A DNA stretch of 11,651 nucleotides, taken from CAZGOM01 sp964542875. GTDB lineage: Bacteria > Planctomycetota > Phycisphaerae > Phycisphaerales > Phycisphaeraceae. Position numbers and translations under genes: made by a program. Under the pieces are notes generated by a model that was given only the letters and a program-made list of their open reading frames with translations, was not told where the DNA came from and did not search any database. The stretch spans positions 1 through 11,651 of the forward strand of contig CAZIWA010000160.1 of NCBI GenBank assembly GCA_964542875.1. The letters run 5' to 3'. Below, piece by piece: positions 6,382 to 11,651 of the stretch (positions within the stretch are counted from its first letter, which is position 1; the number at the start of each line of letters is the position of its first letter).

Positions 6382-6411
6382 AAAACCCGGGCCCAAGTGG
6401 CCCGGGTTTTT
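6382..6411 (+). terminator. Rho-independent terminator after the E2 gene
   Basis: A perfect 12-bp stem, AAAACCCGGGCC (6382-6393) with GGCCCGGGTTTT (6399-6410), closes a CAAGT loop and runs into a five-T tract. It begins 22 bases after the E2 stop codon. Textbook form, and the A-tract on the left could let it work weakly on the other strand too. Confidence 0.95.
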
Positions 6412-6433
6412 ATTTGGGCCTATGAACATGGGA

Positions 6434-6463
6434 TTGAAATTAGAAATTTAAATTTGAAAATAT
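6434..6463 (+). promoter_or_regulatory. AT-rich promoter candidate for the prepilin-like gene
   Basis: The stretch 6430-6490 is much richer in A+T than anything else in the window. TTGAAA (6434-6439) and AAATAT (6458-6463), 18 bp apart, could serve as -35 and -10. Between them lies a perfect 12-bp palindrome AAATTTAAATTT (6444-6455). Placement just past the E2 terminator and 80 bp before the next gene fits a promoter; the exact boxes are uncertain. Confidence 0.35.
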
Positions 6464-6542
6464 CGTTGAATTGTTTGTTGTTCAAGAGTAAGGTGAGATG
6501 GGGGGACGGTTCCTTTTGGTTTCCTAAATTGAGGGTTCTCCT

Positions 6543-7256
6543 GTGCATTACGCAAAACATGCTTTTACGTTGATTGAACTGCTGGTGGTGATTTCGATCA
6601 TCAGCGTGCTGGTGGCTTTGCTTTTGCCGTCACTGTCGGCGGCGCGGGAGACGGCCATCGCGCTCAACTGCATGTCGCGTGCGCGCGGGTTTATGACTTA
6701 TGAAGAGCAGTACCGGCAGGATTACAAGCTGTGGTACACGGCGAACGTCACGAGCCCGCTGCCGGGGACGCCCAACATGTACACAGGGAGTTTTGAGACG
6801 TTGATTGCGCCGTATGTGCCGGCTTACCGGGCGGCGGATATGCCTTATAACCAGCCGCGTTGCGTGAACCCGCAGTTGAATCCGTTCATTTGTCCGACGG
6901 CGAGGCCGCCTGAGATTTACGACGCCGTCAATCAACGGCTGCAAGGGTGGCTGGAGGGTAGTTTTTATGGGAACTACCGGATCAACAGCTACTTTGGCTA
7001 CGGCGGCGGCGGGACGGGCACGACCAACGAGATCAACCGGCGCTGCAAGCGGGAAGTGGTGGGGTCGCCGTCAACGATGGTGCTTATTGGCGAGTGGCGC
7101 AGTGCGAGCACGTATTTTGGCGACCTGAACCGGGTGAATTTCTGCATCTACCGGCACGCGGACGTGAGCAATCTGGTGTTCGCCGACGGGCATGGGAAGG
7201 GGTACAGGGACATTGCGGACGAAATTGCCGGGGGGCGGCTGAGGACGCAGCAGTGA
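6543..7256 (+). CDS. Prepilin-like (type II pseudopilin/DUF1559-like) protein with H-X9-DG motif
   Basis: The 237-residue product starts MHYAKHAFTLIELLVVISII: a short basic leader, then the FTLIELLVVI signature of class III prepilin signals with the conserved Glu at position +5 (E12), and a hydrophobic helix to about residue 31. Such proteins are processed by prepilin peptidase and anchored at the inner membrane. H205 and DG (215-216) form the H-X9-DG motif found in the very large planctomycete family of these proteins. The -1 residue is Ala, not the usual Gly. GTG 6543 must be the start: an in-frame ATG at 6498 is followed by a TAA before it, and GAGG lies about eight bases upstream. Length is at the short end for DUF1559-type proteins. 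No secretion-system genes are nearby, so its partner machinery is unknown. Confidence 0.88.
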   Translation: MHYAKHAFTLIELLVVISIISVLVALLLPSLSAARETAIALNCMSRARGFMTYEEQYRQDYKLWYTANVTSPLPGTPNMYTGSFETLIAPYVPAYRAADMPYNQPRCVNPQLNPFICPTARPPEIYDAVNQRLQGWLEGSFYGNYRINSYFGYGGGGTGTTNEINRRCKREVVGSPSTMVLIGEWRSASTYFGDLNRVNFCIYRHADVSNLVFADGHGKGYRDIADEIAGGRLRTQQ

Positions 7257-7415
7257 GTGTGATTCGAGGTGGTGATTGGGGCGTGGCTTGATGGATCAGA
7301 ATGGGTTTTTGAAATTGCCTTGAATATTGAGCGGCGGCGTCATCGGGCATGGAAGGTGTGATGGGGGTTGAATCACTACCGGTTGGCAGACATGGACGCA
7401 GGGGCGTGCAAGAGG

Positions 7416-7468
7416 CTTTTTAAAAAGGTTTAAACCCAGGGTTGCGCAAGAGACATGCTTACCCTGGG
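7416..7468 (-). terminator. Probable terminator of the FmdB gene
   Basis: On the minus strand an 8-bp perfect stem CCCAGGGT/ACCCTGGG (7468-7461 with 7442-7435) is followed by TTTAAACC and then by CTTTTTAAAAAG (7427-7416), itself a 12-bp palindrome. The stem is 84 bases past the FmdB stop. The 18-nt loop is large and the T tract interrupted, so efficiency is doubtful, but no such T tract follows on the plus strand. Confidence 0.5.
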
Positions 7469-7472
7469 CTGG

Positions 7473-7497
7473 GCTGTAATAGGGCCGTGGTTACAGC
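7473..7497. promoter_or_regulatory. Perfect 7-bp dyad, possible protein-binding site or hairpin
   Basis: GCTGTAA (7473-7479) and TTACAGC (7491-7497) are exact inverted copies separated by 11 bases, a spacing common for dimeric regulators. It lies between the FmdB stop and its candidate terminator, an odd place for an operator, so an RNA 3'-end stem is equally possible. Confidence 0.3.
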
Positions 7498-7551
7498 ACT
7501 TTGGATGACGAGCTTGCGCGGCGATATGGGGGATTATTCAGGGGATTGGGA

Positions 7552-7791
7552 TCAATTTTTGAAGCCGCAGGCGCCGCGGGGGTCGCCGCAACGGCCGCAG
7601 CCGGGCATGGCGGGGAGGCTGGAAGAGCCGGAAGAGGTGCTGGAGCCGGCGGCGGCGAAGACGCTGTGCATGCGGTGGGTTTTGGTGGATTTGCAGTGGT
7701 CGCAGGAGACCTTGTCGTCGGCCTGGGCCATGGGGCGCAGGGCTTCGGTGGTTTTTCCGCAGGACTCGCACTGGTATTCGTAGATGGGCAT
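7552..7791 (-). CDS. FmdB-type zinc-ribbon protein
   Basis: A 79-residue protein starting MPIYEYQCESCG, the hallmark of the FmdB/CxxC_CXXC_SSSS regulatory family. The ribbon cysteines are C8, C11, C30 and C33. A Ser/Gly-rich linker (about 49-60) leads to a second Cys cluster, C65, C68 and C75 (GCGRCGDPRGACG), as seen in many bacterial members. The family is named after a putative regulator of formamidase in Methylophilus, but most members have no proven role; metal or nucleic-acid binding is only inferred. A longer frame from 7821 exists, but all relatives begin MPIYEY and CGGAG lies about ten bases before ATG 7791. It diverges from the DUF4432 gene across a hairpin-rich spacer, and its leader may be about 150 nt long. 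Confidence 0.92.
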   Translation of the reverse strand: MPIYEYQCESCGKTTEALRPMAQADDKVSCDHCKSTKTHRMHSVFAAAGSSTSSGSSSLPAMPGCGRCGDPRGACGFKN

Positions 7792-7846
7792 GGTGTTGGC
7801 TCCGGGGCTCAGGTGCTGCAACTGATAGAAACGGATTTATTGGCGG

Positions 7847-7909
7847 CTGGGGCCAGCCGGGTCTGAACAAAGCAACGGGATTCCGGGCAGGTTCGGAAAC
7901 CGGCCCCAG
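7847..7909. other. Hairpin-rich segment in the divergent spacer, possible structured leader or small RNA
   Basis: CTGGGGCC (7847-7854) and GGCCCCAG (7902-7909) form a perfect 8-bp outer stem. Inside, CTGAAC (7863-7868) can pair with GTTCGG (7891-7896); on the plus strand this uses one G-U pair, on the minus strand it leaves one C-A mismatch. An alternative inner hairpin is GGTT-CGGA-AACC at 7890-7901. Two more small hairpins follow: CACT-TTTAAG-AGTG (7917-7930) and CGGTT-GCAA-AACCG (7966-7979). I recognise no known RNA family. If the -10 box at 7951-7956 is real, this is the 5' leader of the FmdB gene; the strand is otherwise undecided. Confidence 0.4.
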
Positions 7910-7950
7910 GCACCCACACTTTTAAGAGTGCCGCAGGAACAGGCGCGGTG

Positions 7951-7956
7951 ATTATA
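7951..7956 (-). promoter_or_regulatory. TATAAT -10 box facing the FmdB gene
   Basis: Read leftward, 7956-7951 is a perfect TATAAT. Hexamers at normal -35 distance (GGTTTT or CGGTTT) are poor, and a better TTGCAA is only 12 bp away, so an activator or unusual sigma factor could be involved. The transcript would start near 7944 and carry about 150 nt of leader. Confidence 0.4.
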
Positions 7957-8031
7957 CGCCCCCCGCGGTTGCAAAACCGTGATACCCTTTGGGCCTTCGT
8001 TGCGATACCTCCCCAGTGAAAAGGATCAGGC

Positions 8032-9153
8032 ATGGCCAAGAGCAAGCCCAAAGCGCAGTCGGGTTTTGATGCGAATAAGTTCGACTTCATCCACCAGGTG
8101 GGGGGGATCCGGACCGGGACGCTGGATGCCGCGGGTCCGGGCGGGCCGAGCGTGCGGTGCGCGTTCTTCAACACAGGGGCGAATCTGCGCTTTACGGTGG
8201 CGCTGGACCGAGGGGGGGACATTGTGGATGCGAGCTATAAGGAGCATTCACTGGCGTATCTGGCGCCGCAGGGAATGCTGCCGCCTAGCCATGCCTATAA
8301 CTTCGATGCGGATTGGCTTTACGGGTGGCCGGCGGGCTTGCTGACGTCGTGCGGGCCGCTGACGATCGGCTGGCCGCGTGAGACTCCCGAGGGCCTGCAG
8401 CGTGTGGGCCTGCATGGGCATTACTCCAACGTGGTGACGTCGATCCAATCGCTGATCAACCCCGACCCGGCGCGCGGGCAGTATGAGATGAGCCTGACGC
8501 TGGTGGGGCGCGATGCCCGGGTATTCGGGCCGGTGATTGAGGTGCAGCGGACGATCAGCTGCACGCTGGGCCAGGCGCAGATCCGGATCACGGACGTGGT
8601 GCTTAATCGCGGGAATACGGAAGTGCCGCATAACTGGCTGTACCACATCAATTACGGGTATCCGCTGGTGGATGAGGGGACGCAGTTGATTTACAAGGGG
8701 CCGGCGGTGCCCTGGGACTTCAGCGCCAATGCGGAGCCCCACAGCGCGAAGTGGTTGAACTCGATCAAGACGGTGCAGGCGCCGCTGGAATCTCATCGCG
8801 GGATGGGCGAGCATGGGGCGATCGTGGATTTGATCCCCGGCAAGGACGGCTTTTGCACGACGGGTCTGATCAATCCAAAGCTGGACCTGGGCGTGATGAT
8901 GACGTACCCCAAGGCGCAGTTCCCCCGGATGGCCAACTGGCAGCACCTGGGGCCTAACGGGTCTTACGTGGTTGGGCTGGAGCCGTTCAACGGGTCGCTG
9001 CTGGGCCTGGCGAAGGATTCACACCCTGCGGCGAAGCAGACGCTCAAGCCGATGGAGGCCAAGACGTACAACCTGGCGTTCACCGTGGTGGACGGGAAGG
9101 ATGAGACGAAGGCGCTGTCGAAGCATGACGGCAAGGTGACACTGGCGAAGTGA
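8032..9153 (+). CDS. DUF4432 family protein (aldose 1-epimerase/galactose mutarotase-like)
   Basis: The 373-residue protein fits the DUF4432 branch of the galactose-mutarotase-like beta-sandwich superfamily, which binds sugars and may interconvert anomers. Landmarks: a DRGGDIVDASYKEHSLAYLAP-like block from residue 59, LLTSCGPLTIG (103-113), LHGHYSN (127-133) with H128 and H130, YHINYGYPLVDEG (204-216) with H205, and LEPFNG (316-321). In mutarotases the catalytic pair is a His and a Glu; H205 and E317 are the natural candidates here, by position only. No signal peptide: the start MAKSKPKAQSG is basic and polar, so it is probably cytoplasmic. AAAAGGA six bases before ATG 8032 is a strong ribosome site. 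It converges on the glycogen debranching gene. Substrate unknown. Confidence 0.85.
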   Translation: MAKSKPKAQSGFDANKFDFIHQVGGIRTGTLDAAGPGGPSVRCAFFNTGANLRFTVALDRGGDIVDASYKEHSLAYLAPQGMLPPSHAYNFDADWLYGWPAGLLTSCGPLTIGWPRETPEGLQRVGLHGHYSNVVTSIQSLINPDPARGQYEMSLTLVGRDARVFGPVIEVQRTISCTLGQAQIRITDVVLNRGNTEVPHNWLYHINYGYPLVDEGTQLIYKGPAVPWDFSANAEPHSAKWLNSIKTVQAPLESHRGMGEHGAIVDLIPGKDGFCTTGLINPKLDLGVMMTYPKAQFPRMANWQHLGPNGSYVVGLEPFNGSLLGLAKDSHPAAKQTLKPMEAKTYNLAFTVVDGKDETKALSKHDGKVTLAK

Positions 9154-9486
9154 GGGTTGCAGCGGGTGGTTAGGGGAAAGAAATAAAGAAGACGCCCGGA
9201 ATGGTTGGCGTTGGGGTGCGCGGGGTGGGGTTGTTGGGAGGTCGGGCTGGCGCCCGAATACCCTCGCCGGCGCGTTGGGCTAACGCCACAACGCTACAGC
9301 CGTGGCATGTCCCAGTTCGAGTTCCCTGGCTGTCATAAGGTCGGGCCATTGGCCCTGAAGAAAAAACACAGATGATGAAGAGGAAGACATGCTCGCGCGG
9401 ACGCGCCGCATGCCACCCGAATTTGAGGTGGATGGCGGCGCAACGGGAAGGGGGGACTGTTCCCCGGGGCGGGTTGTCTGTTTTTT
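9154..9486. other. Convergent intergenic region with repeat-like sequence
   Basis: The 333 bp lie between two gene 3' ends. Seen here: a hairpin CGGGC-TGGC-GCCCG (9243-9256); GCGTT-GGGCT-AACGC (9272-9286) with AACGC repeated at 9290; ACAGCC paired with GGCTGT (9296-9301, 9328-9333); GGGCC-ATT-GGCCC at about 9344-9356; and GGGGA-CTGT-TCCCC (9452-9465). The last has a T7 run 16 bases on (plus strand, 9481) but none on the minus strand, so it is at best a weak terminator for the epimerase-like gene. No gene or tRNA is supported. The density of small palindromes suggests intergenic repeats. Confidence 0.5.
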
Positions 9487-11589
9487 TCAGGCGGGGGTTT
9501 CGCGGTTGATGAGGCGGACCAGGCGCAGGAGTTCTGCGATGCTCCAGGCTTGGGCTGGGCAGCCTTCGGGCTTGTGGTCGGGGTCGCCGGAGTGGACTTC
9601 CCAAACCTGGCCGAGGCTGGGCCAGTTGGAGCCGCCCAGGACTTGTTCGACGACGGGGCGGATGACGCCGAAGGCTTCACGTTTGGCTTCGGGGGTGAAG
9701 CGTCCTGCGCGCAGGACGGCTTCGGCGTAGGGGCCCAGGAGCCAGGGCCATGCGGTGCCCTGATGGTAGGCGCTGTCGCGCTGGAAGGGGTTTCCGGCGT
9801 AGGTGCCCTGGTAGCCGGGGCTGCCGGGGGCGAGGGTGCGCAGGCCGTAGGGGGTGAGGAGCTTGTCACGCACGGTCTGGAGCATGCGGATCTGGCGTGT
9901 GCGGGGGAGGGGGGAGTTTTCGAGGCTGCCAGCGAAGACCTGATTGGGGCGGATGAGGGTGTCGATGGTTTCTTCGCCCGCTTCGTTGGTGTAAATCCGG
10001 TCGTGGAGGCAGCCGGCTTCTTCGTTCCAGTAGAGGCGCAGGAAGGTGCGGCCGATACGGCTGACGAGTTTTTCGTAGTGGGCGGCGGTCTGGCGGTCGA
10101 AGTCTTTCAAAAGCACGGCGACGGCGACGAGGCAGTGGTGCCAGAGGGCGTTGATTTCGACGGGTTTGCCGAAGCGGGGGGTGAAGATGACGCCGTCGCG
10201 GGCGGCGTCCATCCAGGTGAGCTGGGTTTGGGGGTTGCCTGCGGTGATGAGGCCGTCGCCCGCCATGCGGATGTCGAAGAGGGTGCCTTGGATGTAGGCG
10301 CCGAGGATGGATTTGCAGGCGTCGGCGAGCCAGGACTTCCAGGAGTCCATGTCGCCTGAAGCGTTGACGTAGGCGCAGGCGGCGTGGACGTACCAGAGGC
10401 TGGCATCGACGGTGTTGTAGGCGGCCGCCTGGTCGTTGTAGTCGTCGAAGACGTTGGGGACCAGGCCGTCCTTGATGTATTTGGAGAAGACTTTGAGCGT
10501 GGAGCGTGCTTCGTCGTAACGCTGGGTATCAAGCAGCAGGCCCGGGAGGGCGATGAAGGTGTCGCGGCCCCAATCGGCGAACCAGGGGTAGCCGGCGAGG
10601 ATGGTGGTGAGCTGTTCCTGGGCGACGGTGCGCTTGACGATGAAGTCGTCGCCTGCGATGGCGAGGATGTTGGCCAGGCGGTCTGCGGGGACCTTGTCCA
10701 TGGAGCCCAGGGAGAGGAGGTTGGCGCAGTCGGGCTCCAGAAGCTTGGCGATCTTACGGATGCGGTCTGGCCGGGCAACGACGGGCTCGGGGGCGAAGGC
10801 TTCCTTGCCGAGCTTGAATTTGATTTCAACGCGCTGGGCGACGCCGGGGCGGCCAAGAAGGAGCTTGGTATCAAACCAGCCGGGGAGGAAGAGGTCTTCA
10901 CGGCAGTCCTGGCCGCGGAGCGATTCGGTGTTGTAATGGACGTTGTACCACCACTCGTTGGTGGCGTTGAAGCGCGCGCCGGGACAGGCAATGCGGGCGG
11001 TGAGGCCGTCGGCGCGCGAGACGAAAAGGTCGCCGGATTGAATTTTGGCGGTGAGGGGGTTCTGGTCTTTGTTGAAGAGCTGGTGGAAGTCGCGCATCGT
11101 CAGCAGGGGGGCGATGCGGAAAGAGATGTTTTCCGGCGCCGCTTCGGTGATGCGCTCGATGGTGTAGGTGAGGGAGGCGGTGCGGGTGGATTCACCCAGG
11201 GTGAGTTCACGGACGATGCGCAGGCCTTCGACGGCGAGCTCCCATTGGATGTGGAGGCCGCGGGCGAAGGCGCGGAGGAATTTGAAGCCCGAGGGAGTGA
11301 TGGTGTCGCCGAAGCTGAGGCTGGAGAGATCGGTGACGGAGTCCTTGGCCTTGCCGGTGGGGATGACGAGTTGTTCGAGAACCTGGTTGACGACGACGAC
11401 GCGCCCTACGGGGGGCTTGGTGCAGGCGATGAGAAGGCCGTGATAGCGGCGTGAGGCGATGCCCGAAACGGTGCCCATGGCGTAGGAACCGTCGCCGGCG
11501 GTGAGGAGCCATTCACGGTCCAGAGGGGAATCATGGGGAGTCTGGGGTTCAAACCGAAGAGTATGGGTGGGGGTTGAGCGCTCGGACAT
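9487..11589 (-). CDS. Glycogen debranching enzyme (amylo-alpha-1,6-glucosidase, bacterial/archaeal type)
   Basis: This enzyme hydrolyses alpha-1,6-linked glucose at glycogen branch points in the cytoplasm. The 700-residue protein has the N-terminal GDE domain (about 15-270) with SRRYHGLLIA at 46-55, the counterpart of the family's T-R-K-YHGLLVA, and the (alpha/alpha)6 catalytic domain (about 280-695). The latter shows GYPWFADWGRDTFIALPG (333-350), NTVDASLW (392-399), LTWMDA (457-462), GKPVEINALW (474-483), YHQGTAWPWLLGP (608-620) and PEGCPAQAWS (674-683), all landmark stretches of the archaeal/bacterial GDE family. Length is normal. ATG 11589 has GAAGG five bases upstream; a TTG at 11601 would add four residues and place that Shine-Dalgarno inside the gene. 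No other glycogen gene is in view. Long plus-strand frames across it are antisense shadows. Confidence 0.93.
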   Translation of the reverse strand: MSERSTPTHTLRFEPQTPHDSPLDREWLLTAGDGSYAMGTVSGIASRRYHGLLIACTKPPVGRVVVVNQVLEQLVIPTGKAKDSVTDLSSLSFGDTITPSGFKFLRAFARGLHIQWELAVEGLRIVRELTLGESTRTASLTYTIERITEAAPENISFRIAPLLTMRDFHQLFNKDQNPLTAKIQSGDLFVSRADGLTARIACPGARFNATNEWWYNVHYNTESLRGQDCREDLFLPGWFDTKLLLGRPGVAQRVEIKFKLGKEAFAPEPVVARPDRIRKIAKLLEPDCANLLSLGSMDKVPADRLANILAIAGDDFIVKRTVAQEQLTTILAGYPWFADWGRDTFIALPGLLLDTQRYDEARSTLKVFSKYIKDGLVPNVFDDYNDQAAAYNTVDASLWYVHAACAYVNASGDMDSWKSWLADACKSILGAYIQGTLFDIRMAGDGLITAGNPQTQLTWMDAARDGVIFTPRFGKPVEINALWHHCLVAVAVLLKDFDRQTAAHYEKLVSRIGRTFLRLYWNEEAGCLHDRIYTNEAGEETIDTLIRPNQVFAGSLENSPLPRTRQIRMLQTVRDKLLTPYGLRTLAPGSPGYQGTYAGNPFQRDSAYHQGTAWPWLLGPYAEAVLRAGRFTPEAKREAFGVIRPVVEQVLGGSNWPSLGQVWEVHSGDPDHKPEGCPAQAWSIAELLRLVRLINRETPA

Positions 11590-11651
11590 AAGAACCTTCA
11601 AAAGAGGTGAGGACGGGGGGCTATTGTGCCTTAAATCAGGTGTGAACGGAA

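Larger units (their letters stand above)
7257..7551. other. Intergenic region between convergent genes
   Basis: The 295 bp separate the rightward prepilin-like gene from the leftward FmdB gene. No terminator with a T tract is seen for the rightward gene. A hairpin that fits a leftward terminator (7416-7468) and a second dyad (7473-7497) are listed separately. Open frames that cross into 7552-7791 on the plus strand are antisense shadows of the FmdB gene. Confidence 0.5.

Noticed and set aside
6254..6451. Plus-strand 65-residue frame at the end of the E2 gene
   Set aside because: It overlaps the E2 catalytic end in another frame and reads through the terminator.
7888..7900. Segment resembling the conserved SRP RNA core (GGCAGGTTCGGAA)
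   Set aside because: The obligatory 3' side of the SRP loop (AGCAG) is missing and the GGAA would not be presented as the apical tetraloop; similarity is limited to about a dozen bases.
9291..9335. GTTCGA within a stem-bounded segment, tRNA T-loop-like
   Set aside because: No acceptor, D or anticodon arms can be drawn around it and the flanking stem has the wrong spacing.
9550..11454. Two long plus-strand frames (269 and 356 residues) opposite the debranching enzyme
   Set aside because: The minus strand encodes a full, motif-rich GDE; the antisense frames are acidic, Gly-rich and without recognisable domains, an effect of strand composition.

Overview
The window looks like chromosomal DNA of a planctomycete, most likely of the Phycisphaerae. 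This rests on several signs taken together: membrane proteins ending in a CxxC-Y-[DN]-LTG ... CPECG zinc ribbon, a prepilin-like protein with a C-terminal H-X9-DG motif, GTG and TTG starts, several genes without a clear Shine-Dalgarno sequence, and high G+C. The assignment is inference; there is no rRNA or marker gene here to settle it. The top strand is G-rich throughout, so rightward genes prefer G-ending codons and leftward genes C-ending codons.

Left part (1-4643, all leftward). Read in the direction of transcription there are four tandem multi-pass membrane proteins (4643 to 1644) that appear to be divergent paralogues, two of which carry a C-terminal zinc ribbon. Then come queC and queE, which overlap by four bases and make preQ0, the precursor of queuosine and other 7-deazaguanines. 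Last is the start of a probable AEC-type permease cut off by the window edge. Spacing suggests one long transcription unit or two, the second starting just before queC.

Middle (4644-7256, rightward). A 384-bp divergent intergenic region holds a REP-like hairpin built on 8-bp units and a TATAAT box. It is followed by a stand-alone E2 gene of the pyruvate dehydrogenase type with a textbook terminator. After an AT-rich gap comes a gene for a prepilin-like (type II pseudopilin/DUF1559-like) protein.

Right part (7257-11651). A small FmdB-type zinc-ribbon gene (leftward) and a DUF4432/aldose-epimerase-like gene (rightward) diverge from a 240-bp spacer full of inverted repeats. The epimerase-like gene converges on a bacterial/archaeal-type glycogen debranching enzyme (leftward) across 333 bp of repeat-like non-coding DNA. 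Mutarotase-like and debranching functions both concern carbohydrate handling, but the two genes are convergent and not an operon.

There is no sign of CRISPR, phage, transposase, tRNA or rRNA. The least explained parts are the four-gene membrane array, the octamer repeats and the structured spacer upstream of the FmdB gene.
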